Counted from the first letter of the stretch, positions 18,544 through 28,478 are shown. The stretch is 64,000 bases of DNA from Thermoplasmatales archaeon E-plasma (GCA_000496135.1 KI542674.1:310001-374000), one strand, 5' to 3'. The notes: generated from the letters alone by a model not told the origin. Numbers and translations are program-made.

Positions 18544-20148
18544 TTACCGGGAATCATAGTTTTTTATGTCTATATATAGGTTATATACGTTAATAGCGCC
18601 GATGCCTGTATAAGCATTCCAACCCGTTCCAAGATAACTGTCTGAATTAACCCATGGTCCCGGCTCTATATAACTCACGTTAAGATATGGATTCTCACCC
18701 CACTTTTTTCCATATCCTAAATTATATAACATAGGCTGAATCCATCCTAATCTGCCGGTTAAATTTTTATCCGCAGAAATTCCGCTCTCTATGGACGCCA
18801 TCATTCCTGCCAATATTGGAGTGGCATAGCTAGTTCCGCTACCGATGTTATACCCTCCAAATGCAAAAGTAATGAGTTCAGAGGCCGGCATTGCCAAATC
18901 TGGAAGTCCTTCCATGTTATCTGTTCCATTGACCCTGATTGAATAATTTTTCTCATACCCGGGAATCGTAAAGAAGTAGCTTTCTCCTCCCCCTGAACCT
19001 GTTGGTGCACCATACCAGTCTCCTGATAAATTATACCATGCATATTGGTTCACTATTTCTCCCGAGCTGTTTAGTTTTGGATATATGCCCCCCACTGTAA
19101 CAATATATTTCGAACCCATCACAGTCAGATAATTCAAATCATGACTGTCTCCAGACCCGAGAAAAATTGTTACTCCTTCCACAACAGCCTGAAGACCAAT
19201 ATTATTGTAAATATCTGCGAACCCCTGATCATGATGAAATTGAAGTTCAGCCCAACTCCCGCTGATTATGTTAGGATCGATAACATTCAGCATATAATAT
19301 AATTCCAGATTGACAGCGTTATTTCCAATGCCGGTAAGGTTAAATGGTTGCATAACATCATATATTGTTGCGTTGGGAGCCATTGCTCCAGCCCATTCCA
19401 CATCGAGATCAGCTTCGAACCCCTGACTGTAGCTGTTACTTCCAGAAGATGTTAAATTTATCAAATTCGTATTTGGATTGCTGATACCAAACGAATTCCA
19501 GAAATTTATTACACAATTCATATCAACTGATTCTCCTACGCCAAGAATGCCAATCTTTATTCCCTGCCCGCTTGAGCCGTTTTTTGTTAATTTGTTCAAA
19601 TGATAGAAAGAATAAATGTTACCGGGAATGAGAGTGTTTGAGTTTCCTGTTACATTGGCAACGGTTCTGCGTTCCTCTAAACCTAATTTTTCCTGAGATG
19701 GATTGAAGAACCGGTAAAGTGCCGTTGAGGAGTAGCTGAGACCATAAATGTGATAAATTTCAGAAAAGTTTCGGGGAATCCATGGATCTGCCTTATTGGT
19801 TATAAAACTATTGTGGTTTCCGTTAAATTGACAACAATATTCTGTTACATTGAATGCCACTTCTATCAGGGATATGCTCCCATCAATAACTATTATATTT
19901 GGGGCATAAGAGTAATTCCAAACTTTAAAACCTATTTTTTCATAATAATTTTCAATTGCCATGATCTCTTCCTTACTTGGATCAAACTCTTTTCTAAACT
20001 CCTCCGGGGTCAAGTATTTATGAAAATTTATACTCGTTGGATTGTTAAGCTCAAACGCACATTTTTCCAACATACTTATATTTGTATAATTTAGATATAA
20101 TGTCAATGGCAAAGTAAGTCCGCCCGGAGCTTTTTGAAGATTGGACAA
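18544..20148 (-). CDS. sedolisin (S53) acid peptidase, main part
   Basis: A 534-residue pro-peptidase of the kumamolisin/sedolisin type, serine-carboxyl proteases that act at low pH outside the cell. Residues to about 170 form the activation prodomain (APNIIVIDGSISLIEVAF, YGLSYSST). The catalytic Glu and Asp lie in FEADLDVEWAGAMAPNA four residues apart, the oxyanion Asp in GSGDSHD, and the Ser in GSGTSYATP. The calcium-site end (NVYNL) is present. No signal peptide exists in this frame; it lies in the overlapping upstream frame, so the gene is split by a frameshift. Confidence 0.85.
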   Translation of the reverse strand: MSNLQKAPGGLTLPLTLYLNYTNISMLEKCAFELNNPTSINFHKYLTPEEFRKEFDPSKEEIMAIENYYEKIGFKVWNYSYAPNIIVIDGSISLIEVAFNVTEYCCQFNGNHNSFITNKADPWIPRNFSEIYHIYGLSYSSTALYRFFNPSQEKLGLEERRTVANVTGNSNTLIPGNIYSFYHLNKLTKNGSSGQGIKIGILGVGESVDMNCVINFWNSFGISNPNTNLINLTSSGSNSYSQGFEADLDVEWAGAMAPNATIYDVMQPFNLTGIGNNAVNLELYYMLNVIDPNIISGSWAELQFHHDQGFADIYNNIGLQAVVEGVTIFLGSGDSHDLNYLTVMGSKYIVTVGGIYPKLNSSGEIVNQYAWYNLSGDWYGAPTGSGGGESYFFTIPGYEKNYSIRVNGTDNMEGLPDLAMPASELITFAFGGYNIGSGTSYATPILAGMMASIESGISADKNLTGRLGWIQPMLYNLGYGKKWGENPYLNVSYIEPGPWVNSDSYLGTGWNAYTGIGAINVYNLYIDIKNYDSR

Positions 20149-20371
20149 ATTTTGGGAACACGTTGCCGTTGCTAATAATATAAGGAACGTTTCCAGAGAG
20201 CTTAACCATATTTTCTGACTGGAATGGAATTTTATTATTTTGAATGGTATTTGAAGAATGGTAAAAGATTGGTACTACATATACAGACATTAGAATTACT
20301 GCAATAACCAGTGGTATAACCCTCTGCAGATGATATCTCTTTAACTTTTCCCTTGTAAATACCGGAGACAT
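20051..20371 (-). CDS. signal-anchor and prodomain start of the sedolisin, frameshifted
   Basis: A 106-codon frame whose first half has a basic start and a membrane segment (VIPLVIAVILMSVYVVP), followed by KLSGNVPYIISNG, which resembles the beginning of a sedolisin prodomain. Homology fades at about 20150, where the next frame (+1) continues smoothly as LQKAPGGLTLPLTLYLN. I therefore read it as the 5' part of the same gene; the codons below about 20150 are probably not translated in this frame. Confidence 0.65.
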   Translation of the reverse strand: MSPVFTREKLKRYHLQRVIPLVIAVILMSVYVVPIFYHSSNTIQNNKIPFQSENMVKLSGNVPYIISNGNVFPKFVQSSKSSGRTYFAIDIISKLYKYKYVGKMCV

Positions 20372-20624
20372 TCAGATTAGGATGTTGTTCCAGATTAATA
20401 TATTTCCATAAACTAACAATTATAACGATTCGAAGGCGTTCTCTTTCTGTGTCGCCTTAAAGCACTACATAATTCGTTCGGTAATACTTAAGATAAGTTT
20501 ATACAAATATTACTTTGAGCATGAAATGGAACAACTCTTATCTGATTAATTATATATTTGTAAAAGTGATCCAAAACTGTGAGAAGGGTAGATTAATAAT
20601 GAGATTCGCTCAAAAGTATGCAAG

Positions 20625-20706
20625 CGCGGGGAGAGGGATTCGAACCCTCGCTCTCTAATGAGAAATAGCTTAGCAGGCTACCGCCGTACCGCTGGGCCAT
20701 CCCCGC
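20625..20706 (-). tRNA. tRNA-Ser(GCT)
   Basis: Acceptor GCGGGGA/TCCCCGC with discriminator G73, as usual for serine tRNAs, anticodon loop CTGCTAA (anticodon GCT), a long variable arm, and T arm GGGTTCGAATCCC. It begins one base after the stop of the gene upstream on the same strand. Confidence 0.95.
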
Positions 20707-20892
20707 CTATGATGGAAAACGCTCCTGAAGATCGTTCGCTATCTGTTCGAGGACTTCCTCAAAATCATCATTTTCCAGCGTTACGACATCTCCTGAAGGC
20801 AGTATAATTCTAGCTAAATATGTTTCTCCTTCTTTTGAAATTTCAACTTCTGCAAGTCTCTCTGACATGTTATCATCGGTAAATTTCAGCAC
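20707..20892 (-). CDS. small acidic protein, 61 aa, not recognised
   Basis: An acidic protein with SERLAEVEISKEGETYLARI, then PSGDVVTLENDDFEEVLEQIANDLQERF, reading as beta strands followed by one amphipathic helix. Met9 is a likely alternative start. The stop codon touches the first base of tRNA-Ser on the same strand, so both are probably on one transcript. I cannot name a family. Confidence 0.55.
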   Translation of the reverse strand: MLKFTDDNMSERLAEVEISKEGETYLARIILPSGDVVTLENDDFEEVLEQIANDLQERFPS

Positions 20893-21215
20893 CTATATTA
20901 TACTTATTTTGATTTTTTTGAAAAAACAATTGAATAATATTTTTTGATTATTTATACTCAGGCTCTATTCAATTCTTACCATCTCAATACTTACAGAAAC
21001 CTTAGAAACTTCTAAATTTAAACTTTTTTGGTGCGTTGAATGTGGAGAAATTAGATAATTAATGCCCTCAAATCAAAAACAATGGAATACATAACTCTTG
21101 CATTACGAAAGAAGCATCTGATTTCATTTATAATTAAATTATCTGAGGTACTTTCAGCATAAATTAGTTAAATTTATATAACTGTAAATTAATTGGTGTT
21201 CTGGAGGTTTGTATC
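20893..21215. other. AT-rich gap with promoter for the micropeptide
   Basis: No gene longer than a few codons is supported. TTATATAACTG near 21175 is a TATA-like element about 40 bases before the ATG at 21216, followed by CTGGAGGTTT as a ribosome site at 21200-21209. Confidence 0.4.
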
Positions 21216-21278
21216 ATGGATTTCATTGCAAAAAGAAGAGACTACGACGATGATGATGAATATGATGATGACGATTAG
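21216..21278 (+). CDS. acidic micropeptide, 20 aa
   Basis: A frame of 20 codons starting MDFIAKRRDY and ending in a run of nine Asp, Glu and Tyr residues (DDDDEYDDDD). It has its own TATA-like element, a strong GGAGGTTT at good spacing, and T-rich sequence after the stop, so it looks like a free-standing expressed gene. Its function is unknown; a polyanionic tail suggests contact with a basic partner or metal. Confidence 0.45.
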   Translation: MDFIAKRRDYDDDDEYDDDD

Positions 21279-21422
21279 AATTGTTTAAAACCTTTTTTTA
21301 ATTATTTTAAAATTGTAAATCAAAATACATGAATGTTAAATTAGATTTATTGATAAGTTATAAACTGGCAGAGTGAATATGGTGAAGTTATTGTTTTCGT
21401 TTCCTTTTGAAGATGGACGGTA

Positions 21423-24137
21423 ATGAACGCAAGAAATATGCTGATTCAGCCAATAAATAACCTCCTGGATAGATATGGCATCGATCAGCTTACAGAGGCT
21501 CAGGAAAAACTAATTCCAGCCATATTAAGTGGTGAAAATGCTATTCTTATATCGCCAACAGGAAGTGGTAAAACAGAAGCTGCCATATTACCTGTTTTTC
21601 AAAAGATAATTGAAAATTCCCTGTTGCCCATAAGTGCCTTATTCATTACCCCTTTAAGAGCCTTAAATAGAGATATACTTGGCAGACTGAAAGAATATGG
21701 CCAGCACCTTGGAATCCGCATACAGGTAAGACACAGTGATATGTCAGATGCGCAAAGAAAAGAGCTCAGGGATAATCCTGCCAGTATTATTGTTACAACA
21801 CCTGAATCACTGCAGATTCTTCTTAACTCAAAAAAAATGGATGAAAGCCTCAGGAACATTAAATATGTCATTGTGGATGAACTTCACGAACTCGCCCAGA
21901 ATGAGAGGGGTACCCAGCTTTCCATAGGTCTTGAAAGACTCAGAGAACTTAGCGGAGATTTTCAAAGGATTGGTCTTTCAGCAACAATTGGAAATCCTGA
22001 AGAACTGGCACTTTTCCTAAAATCTGATGGATCTGTTAAGGTTCTAAAAACCTCAATGGAAAAGGACATATCAATACAGGTTACAATAGCCGAGAACGCT
22101 AAACCTGAAATTGCCGAAAAAATGGGATGCGATGCGGAATATGCAGGCGCAATCGCGATGATCCATGATCTGGTTAAAAGCCACAATGGTACCCTTGTCT
22201 TTGTAAACACCAGAAGTGTTGCAGAGGATATTGCGTTCAGAATCTCACTGTATTATAAGGAATCACTCCTGAAAGTTCATCATGGATCCCTTTCCAGAGA
22301 GGTAAGAGAAGAGGCTGAAATGCTCTTCAAATCTGGACAGATAAAAGGGCTCATATGCACTTCCTCCCTGGAGCTGGGAATTGATATTGGAAGTGCAGAT
22401 CTGGTTATTCAGTTCAACTCCCCACGGCAGATAAACAAACTTATTCAGAGGACCGGAAGATCCGGCCACTGGATAAAGAAGAGATCGAAAGGCGTAATTA
22501 TATGCAGTGATATCATTGAACTGGAAGAAGCTATGGCCATTGTTGGGCAGGTTTACGATCGTGTACTGGAACCTGTCATCATAAGAAAAGGGTCAATGGC
22601 CACCGTGGCAAATCAGATCATACTTGAAGTTCAGAGATTAAAGGAATTTAATTCAATTAATTTTATGAATGTGTTAAGAAGAAGCTATCCGCTCATTGAT
22701 ATGACCCCGGATCTCTTTGACGAAGTTGTGAATTTTCTTATTGAGACCAGAAAGATAAGATTAGAAGAAAATGTTATAAAGAGAAGAAGCGGAACACTGG
22801 ACTATTTCATAACAAATATTTCCATGATACCCAGCGAACGCAACTTCAGGGTTATTGATGTTATAAACAGAAGATTTGTGGGAACTCTTGATGAGAGATA
22901 TGTCCTGAACGAAATCGAACCTGGTTCATATTTTGTTATTCGTGGTGCTACATGGAGAACTATAAGAATTGAGGAGGAAAAGATACTGGTTGAACCTTTT
23001 GTCACAGCAGCTCTGGCTCCAAAGTGGACAGGTGAAGACATTCCGGTTCTGCCGGATGTAGTGAAGAGAGTATCGGAAAACAGAAAGAACATGGTAATAG
23101 ATGAATGTGTTACCGGGAAATCCAGAGAAGTTTTGAAAGAGTGGTATGAGAGTGAATCCGGCACCTTTGAACGGGTTATCATTGAGTCACAGGGTTCAGA
23201 AATTGTAATACAATCTATGCTTGGAACCAGAGGAAATTTTGCCCTCACTGAAATCCTTGGGGGAATCATAACAACAATAACGGGAGAAAGTGTTGAATCA
23301 GACTATTCGCCCTATCATATATTCTTCAGGGTTTCCAGAAGAATGTCTGCAATGGATATAGAAAAGATAATCCGGGGAATAGAAGAGGACAGGATAATGT
23401 CATATATCGAAGCCAGCTCAAGAAGATCAAGGTTCTTTACCAATGTATTTCTCTATGAGGCAAGGAAGTTTGGCGTAATAAAAAATGATGCTGACATTTC
23501 AAGAATAAGGTTCGATAAGATCGTGGAGTCCTACAAGGAAACCATTCTCTACAAGGATTCTGTAAGAAAAATGATTGCTGACTACATGGACATTGATTCG
23601 GTTGTAGATTTTCTTCACAGGATCAGGAACAATACTGTGACATTTGTTGGAAAAGACAGAATATCAAAGTCCTCAGAAATATTTCTCACCCACTATTCCG
23701 AGAGGATAATGCCTCTCAAACCCACCAGGGCCATTATTGATTCGGTTACATCAAGGCTTATGAACGAAGAGATAACCCTGTTATGCCTTTCCTGCAGGAA
23801 TACAAGAACAATGAAAGTAAAGGATGTAACTGTAACAAGATGCCCCATATGCGGGAGTTCACTTGTTGCAGGCATTTCCCACTATGAAAAGGATCAGATA
23901 ATGAAGGGCATAAATTCAGGGAAAATAGAGGATAAAACCCTGAAAAGACTGAGAAAAAATGCTCATCTGGTAAAGGAACGCGGAAGGAGGGCGATAATTG
24001 CGCTTGCCGGAAGAGGAATTGGATCAGAAACAGCTTCCAGAATATTATCAGTGAGTTATTTCAGCGACGAAGATTTTATTAAGGAAATTCTCAATTCTGA
24101 AATGGAATATGCAAGAAATCGGAGGTTCTGGAGCTGA
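21423..24137 (+). CDS. lhr: Lhr-type superfamily 2 helicase
   Basis: A 904-residue ATP-dependent helicase of the Lhr group, implicated in archaeal DNA repair. Motifs in order: SPTGSGKTEAAI (motif I, about 43), TPLRAL (Ia), DELHE (II), SATIGN (III), SSLELGIDIG (V) and QRTGRSGH (VI). The Lhr winged-helix and beta-sheet region fills the middle. Near the end CLSC...CPIC forms a zinc knuckle, and the last 60 residues are HhH-like (IALAGRGIGSETASRIL). The toprim gene overlaps its surroundings and may be cotranscribed. Confidence 0.9.
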   Translation: MNARNMLIQPINNLLDRYGIDQLTEAQEKLIPAILSGENAILISPTGSGKTEAAILPVFQKIIENSLLPISALFITPLRALNRDILGRLKEYGQHLGIRIQVRHSDMSDAQRKELRDNPASIIVTTPESLQILLNSKKMDESLRNIKYVIVDELHELAQNERGTQLSIGLERLRELSGDFQRIGLSATIGNPEELALFLKSDGSVKVLKTSMEKDISIQVTIAENAKPEIAEKMGCDAEYAGAIAMIHDLVKSHNGTLVFVNTRSVAEDIAFRISLYYKESLLKVHHGSLSREVREEAEMLFKSGQIKGLICTSSLELGIDIGSADLVIQFNSPRQINKLIQRTGRSGHWIKKRSKGVIICSDIIELEEAMAIVGQVYDRVLEPVIIRKGSMATVANQIILEVQRLKEFNSINFMNVLRRSYPLIDMTPDLFDEVVNFLIETRKIRLEENVIKRRSGTLDYFITNISMIPSERNFRVIDVINRRFVGTLDERYVLNEIEPGSYFVIRGATWRTIRIEEEKILVEPFVTAALAPKWTGEDIPVLPDVVKRVSENRKNMVIDECVTGKSREVLKEWYESESGTFERVIIESQGSEIVIQSMLGTRGNFALTEILGGIITTITGESVESDYSPYHIFFRVSRRMSAMDIEKIIRGIEEDRIMSYIEASSRRSRFFTNVFLYEARKFGVIKNDADISRIRFDKIVESYKETILYKDSVRKMIADYMDIDSVVDFLHRIRNNTVTFVGKDRISKSSEIFLTHYSERIMPLKPTRAIIDSVTSRLMNEEITLLCLSCRNTRTMKVKDVTVTRCPICGSSLVAGISHYEKDQIMKGINSGKIEDKTLKRLRKNAHLVKERGRRAIIALAGRGIGSETASRILSVSYFSDEDFIKEILNSEMEYARNRRFWS

Positions 24138-24184
24138 AAGATCCTGAACTGTGCGTCCTGAAGGATAAGGCCATCGAATTGAAC

Positions 24185-24532
24185 ATGCAGGTGCCTGTAC
24201 TTGTAGAGGGAAATCACGATGTTGAGGCGCTTCGGGAAATCGGTTTTAAGGGACATATTATAAAGATTAACAGGGGACTTTCACTGGACATTTTTGCAGA
24301 AAAGATCGCGAGAAATTTTCCGGATGTGATCATATTAATGGACTTTGATCGAAAGGGGAAATCCATAAAGGAAAGGCTGGTTATACTCCTGAAGTCATAC
24401 GGTTGCAATATAAATGGGGATCTGTGGGATTTCATTATGAAAAATTATAACATAAAAAGCGTGGAAGATATTCCATGGCTGGTCAGGAAAGTTTTATCCG
24501 ATTCTGAATTTGGAATAAAGAACAGATTTTAA
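24185..24532 (+). CDS. small toprim-domain protein (UPF0292 type)
   Basis: About 115 residues with VPVLVEGNHDVEALREIGF at the start (toprim Glu) and DVIILMDFDRKGKSIKERL (toprim DxD). Stand-alone toprim proteins relate to primase and RNase M5 catalytic domains; the archaeal role is uncertain. The ATG at 24185 is the best start; a TTG at 24179 is an alternative. It begins 47 bases after lhr and may work with it in nucleic-acid repair, which is inference. Confidence 0.8.
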   Translation: MQVPVLVEGNHDVEALREIGFKGHIIKINRGLSLDIFAEKIARNFPDVIILMDFDRKGKSIKERLVILLKSYGCNINGDLWDFIMKNYNIKSVEDIPWLVRKVLSDSEFGIKNRF

Positions 24533-24537
24533 ACGGA

Positions 24538-25743
24538 TCAGTTTTTTAATTTACCGGCAATAATCATTGAATTGAGTCTTTCAGTTACCTTCGCCCGGAT
24601 ATCACTGTCAGATTTGGGATTTATAACTTCTTTTCCACTTTCATAGACTTTCCTGTTGAGAAGTTCCAGTTTTCCTCCACATTCACATTTTTCAATATGA
24701 AGTTCCGATGGCTTAACTTTCACTTTGTGACACTTATTACATCTTGAAACATCCTTTTTACCGGAATATTTTCCCTTCTTGGTTATTGCAGTTCCGTTAA
24801 TGCTCACTATATCCATGGAAAAATCGATAGATTTTGCTGATGAGATGTATGTTCCAACACCGAATGATTCTGCCCCTGCCTCCCTGAGCTTTGAGACAGA
24901 TTCATAATCAAGTCCGCCGGATACCATTATCTTAATATTGCTGAAGCCTCTAAGATTCAGTTCCCATCTTATCTCCCTTACGATATTCGGGAAGTTACCC
25001 CTTCTGGACCTTGGTGTATCCAGCCTTATATAATCTATACCTGGGAACATTCTGGCTGCTCTCAGCGCACTCTCCTTTTCATCGCTGAAAGTATCTATGA
25101 GAATGGTTCTTTTTCCTTTCGGGAAGTTTTCTGCAATATATTTCCATGCTGCCTCCTCGCCCATTAGCAGAGCCATTGAATGAGGCATGGTACCAACCGG
25201 ATCCATGGATATCCTTTCAGCTCCAAGAATTCCTGATACTCCATATGCACCTCCAATATACGCGGCTCTGTCAATCATTGGAGAGATTGCAGGGTGCATT
25301 CTCCTGATGCCGAAGGAATAGAACGGGGCTGGATAACTTGCCATATATACCCTTGATGAGGCTGTAGAAATACCGGATGACTGGCATATTAATCCAAGAA
25401 TAGCGGTTTCCATTTCCCCAATTTCAGAATACTTCCCTTCTATAGTTATGAAGGGGACCGGAATTCCTCCACTATCTCTTGTTCCTATTATCTCTCCTTC
25501 CTCAAGAGCACTGATTGTCAGATTCCTTGGCTTAAGAAGGGACAGAACCTCCTTTAACCCGCTGAATGTTATCCATTCCTCTTCACTGGAAGAAGTTATT
25601 TCTGCGACAACTTCCTGATCATGGGAAAGTCCTTTCATACTTCTGCTGAAATAGACATCACTTGCCTTTCCCGCTCTTATCTCCTCTTCATCAGCTATGT
25701 AAAATCCAGAATGATCCTTTACCGTATTAATCAACCTCTTCAC
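24538..25743 (-). CDS. pncB: nicotinate phosphoribosyltransferase
   Basis: A 401-residue NAPRTase making nicotinate mononucleotide from nicotinate and PRPP. The type II PRTase barrel is clear (SGFYIADEEEIRAGKASDVYF, IRLDTPRSRRGN, KIMVSGGLDYESV). The last 80 residues hold a zinc ribbon, CNKCHK...CECGG, as in the Thermoplasma enzyme. It overlaps pncA by 17 bases, forming a nicotinamide salvage unit. Confidence 0.92.
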   Translation of the reverse strand: MKRLINTVKDHSGFYIADEEEIRAGKASDVYFSRSMKGLSHDQEVVAEITSSSEEEWITFSGLKEVLSLLKPRNLTISALEEGEIIGTRDSGGIPVPFITIEGKYSEIGEMETAILGLICQSSGISTASSRVYMASYPAPFYSFGIRRMHPAISPMIDRAAYIGGAYGVSGILGAERISMDPVGTMPHSMALLMGEEAAWKYIAENFPKGKRTILIDTFSDEKESALRAARMFPGIDYIRLDTPRSRRGNFPNIVREIRWELNLRGFSNIKIMVSGGLDYESVSKLREAGAESFGVGTYISSAKSIDFSMDIVSINGTAITKKGKYSGKKDVSRCNKCHKVKVKPSELHIEKCECGGKLELLNRKVYESGKEVINPKSDSDIRAKVTERLNSMIIAGKLKN

Positions 25744-26254
25744 TATTTATTATGGTGACACCATAATTCCGTTTCATATCTTCCAGTGCTCTCATATGAT
25801 TTTCCTCAGAAATCGAGGCGCACAGATCCCCGATAACCGTTATGGAATACCCTCTGAAAAAAGCTCCTGCTGCTGTGTGCAGTACGCATATATCTGTGCT
25901 TATTCCAAATAAGTATAACCGGTTAACCCCCCTGGCTCTTAAATAACCATCAAGATCGGAGTCAAAAAAGGCATCAAAGTGCCTTTTTTTAATATGATAA
26001 CCCGAGATTCCATTGAGTGATTCATGAAGTTCTGAACCCCATTGGCCCAGTAAACAGTGTTCACCCCATACCCTGAATTCAGGATCATCCGGGATATGGC
26101 TGTCCATTGTAAATATGATAAGATCATGATTTCTTTCAGAGAGAAATCCGGATGCCTTTTTCGTTACTTCAAGAGCCCTGTTGCTTCCAAATTTACCTTC
26201 AACAAAATCGTTCACCAGATCTACAACAACAAAGGCTTTTTTCTCATTGCTCAT
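25727..26254 (-). CDS. pncA: nicotinamidase
   Basis: A 175-residue isochorismatase-fold amidase converting nicotinamide to nicotinate. The Asp is in VVDLVNDFVEG, the Lys in the KKRHFDAFF region, and the nucleophile Cys in GISTDICVLHTA. It overlaps cysS by 11 bases upstream and pncB by 17 bases downstream, so the two salvage steps are translated in tandem. Confidence 0.92.
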   Translation of the reverse strand: MSNEKKAFVVVDLVNDFVEGKFGSNRALEVTKKASGFLSERNHDLIIFTMDSHIPDDPEFRVWGEHCLLGQWGSELHESLNGISGYHIKKRHFDAFFDSDLDGYLRARGVNRLYLFGISTDICVLHTAAGAFFRGYSITVIGDLCASISEENHMRALEDMKRNYGVTIINSEEVD

Positions 26255-27614
26255 AAAACCACTGACTTCCGTCTTTTCCGTCTTCTATTGTAACCCCTGA
26301 TTCTTTCAGTGCTTTCCTTATCTCATCCGATTCCCGGAACAGTTTCTTCTTTCGAAGGTCTTCCCTTATTGAAAGTAAAGTTTCTACTGTCTGCGAAGAT
26401 ATCTGTTTCGACTTTTCAATGAATATAACTGAAAGGAAACTGTCTGCCCATTTCAATATTTCAATCCCTTTGAGTGCTTCCTCATGGGACAAACTGGTTT
26501 CTTTTTCAACAACCTTTTCTGCGATGTCAAGTATTGATCTTAAGGCACCCCTTGTGTTGAAATCATCATCCATGGATTCCTTTATGCCATCCTTATACTG
26601 CTGAAAGTCTATTCCTGAACCGTTCCCGTTGGCATTTTCCATTATTCTGAGAGCTCTCTTTATATAGTTCAGATTAACCCGGGATTCCTTAAGCAGTTCG
26701 ACGCTGAAATCTGCAATGGATCTGTATTGAGCAGAAAGCATGGCATATCTTATCTCAGAAGGAGAATAATCCTTCAGAAGATCGGCAGGTATGAGGAAAT
26801 TATTAAGAGACTTTGACATTTTCTGACCATTCAATGTGAGCATGCCTGTGTGCATCCAGAAATTGGCAAGACGATCTTTACCGCTAATGCTTCGCATTAT
26901 GGCTATTTCACCCTCGTGATGCGGGAATATCAGATCCAGTCCGCCGCCGTGAATATCATACACATCTCCAAAGTATTCCTCAGTTATTGCGGTGTCTTCA
27001 ATATTCCACCCGGGTCTGCCTTTTCCCCATGGTGAATCCCAGAATGGCTCACCCGGTTTCTGAAATTTCCACAGTACAAAGTCCCCCTGATTTTCCTTGT
27101 CTTCTGATACAGTTGCCCTTATGCCGGATCTCAATGCCTCAGTGTTTTGACCGGATAGTTTACCATAATCCCTGAATTTAGAGATCCTGAAATATATACC
27201 ATCCTCAAGTTTGTATGTATACCCCTTATCTTCCAGTATCTTTATCTGCTCAATTATTTCAGTGATATGAAATGTTGCCCTGGCATAGAGTGATACTGAA
27301 TCTATTGAGAAGGTCTTCATGGATTCCATATATTCATTGAGGAATGATATGGAAAGTTCCAGTGACGAAACAGATGTTTCGTTGGCCCTGGTGATTATTT
27401 TGTCATCGATATCTGTTATATTCTGAAGATAAAAAACTTCATATCCTGAAGATCTCAGGTATTTTGCAACTACATCAAAGAATATGAATGTTCTCAGGTT
27501 ACCCATGTGCGGAGAATCGTACGGGGTTATACCGCATACGAACATCTTCACACGCTTGCCGTTAATTGGCTTGAATTTCTCCTTTGAAGATGTCATGGTG
27601 TTGAATATGAACAT
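26244..27614 (-). CDS. cysS: cysteinyl-tRNA synthetase
   Basis: A 456-residue class I synthetase. The HIGH-like motif is SPHMGNLRTF near residue 34 and the signature KMSKSLNN near 263. Zinc ligands fit CGITPYDS, the inserted GGGLDLIFPHHEGE and the Cys/His pattern, with some cysteines not obvious by eye. The C-terminal helical domain is shorter than in bacteria. It heads an operon with pncA and pncB. Another start is Met7. Confidence 0.94.
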   Translation of the reverse strand: MFIFNTMTSSKEKFKPINGKRVKMFVCGITPYDSPHMGNLRTFIFFDVVAKYLRSSGYEVFYLQNITDIDDKIITRANETSVSSLELSISFLNEYMESMKTFSIDSVSLYARATFHITEIIEQIKILEDKGYTYKLEDGIYFRISKFRDYGKLSGQNTEALRSGIRATVSEDKENQGDFVLWKFQKPGEPFWDSPWGKGRPGWNIEDTAITEEYFGDVYDIHGGGLDLIFPHHEGEIAIMRSISGKDRLANFWMHTGMLTLNGQKMSKSLNNFLIPADLLKDYSPSEIRYAMLSAQYRSIADFSVELLKESRVNLNYIKRALRIMENANGNGSGIDFQQYKDGIKESMDDDFNTRGALRSILDIAEKVVEKETSLSHEEALKGIEILKWADSFLSVIFIEKSKQISSQTVETLLSIREDLRKKKLFRESDEIRKALKESGVTIEDGKDGSQWFYEQ

Positions 27615-27734
27615 GTTTCCATGGCATGCTGATTTACGTTAAAACGGTTTTGACACTAACACAAGCATTTGTGTGTCTTAAAAACGGTCATCATATACCC
27701 AAATTTTTATGATGCCTTATAACCTCTCAATTAT

Positions 27735-28361
27735 ATGCCAAAAGATTCACGGACATTTTACAGTGAAATGGGGGTTCAATGGCTTTCGGACAGAAAAGAT
27801 CCTTTGCATACCGATGAGGAATTGACCTATTTACTGGATGTGCTGAGAACTAAAAATGATGTCCTGGATCTGGCATGTGGCTTTGGAAGATTTAGTATAC
27901 CTCTGGCCAGAAAAGGGTACAATGTAACGGGAATAGATATCACACCCATATTTATTGAACGGGCAAGGGAAATTGCAGATCAGGAAGGATTACAAATTCA
28001 GTTTTCAGTTGGTGATATGAGGAACATTACATATGATGACAGCTCATTTGATGCAGTTATATGTATGTGGAATGCATTCAGCGAGATTGTAGATTCTGAT
28101 GATCAGATAAAGGTGATCAGGGAAATTTACAGAGTTCTTAAGAACGATGGAATGGGTCTAATCGAGGTAAGGAACCACAGATCACCAAAAGCTCTTACCG
28201 AAAATTATATTGATGATCTGGAGGCTATGCCCAAGTTTCAATCACACAAGAGGTACATTAAAAAAGATAGGCAATAGCGGCCGGGCATAGAAAATTATGA
28301 GGTATATCTGGATACTTTCGGCGGAAGGAGAAGACTTTTCCTTAAGATTTTGAAATCATAA
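27735..28361 (+). pseudogene. SAM-dependent methyltransferase with an in-frame TAG
   Basis: The first 180 codons give a methyltransferase: DVLDLACGFGRFSIPLARKG (SAM loop), ITPIFIERAREIA, FDAVICMWNAF and VLKNDGMGLIEVRN. A TAG at 28275-28277 then stops the frame, but the same frame runs on for 27 codons to a TAA with the expected family ending (YEVYLDTFGGRRRLFLKIL). No other change is needed to restore a 208-residue protein. Either the last strands are lost, the stop is read through, or there is a single-base error. Confidence 0.75.
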
Positions 28362-28478
28362 CAGCACGGGAATATTTGTATTCATAAGCTCCCGGTTTTT
28401 CAATGCATTATCAATTGATGATGAACTATTCACGTAAACATTGGTGCAAATAGTAAGATATATTATATTTATAGTAAT

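Noticed and set aside
22802-23269. 155-codon frame antisense to lhr
   Set aside because: A shadow of the helicase reading; Ser/Thr-rich with no start signal.
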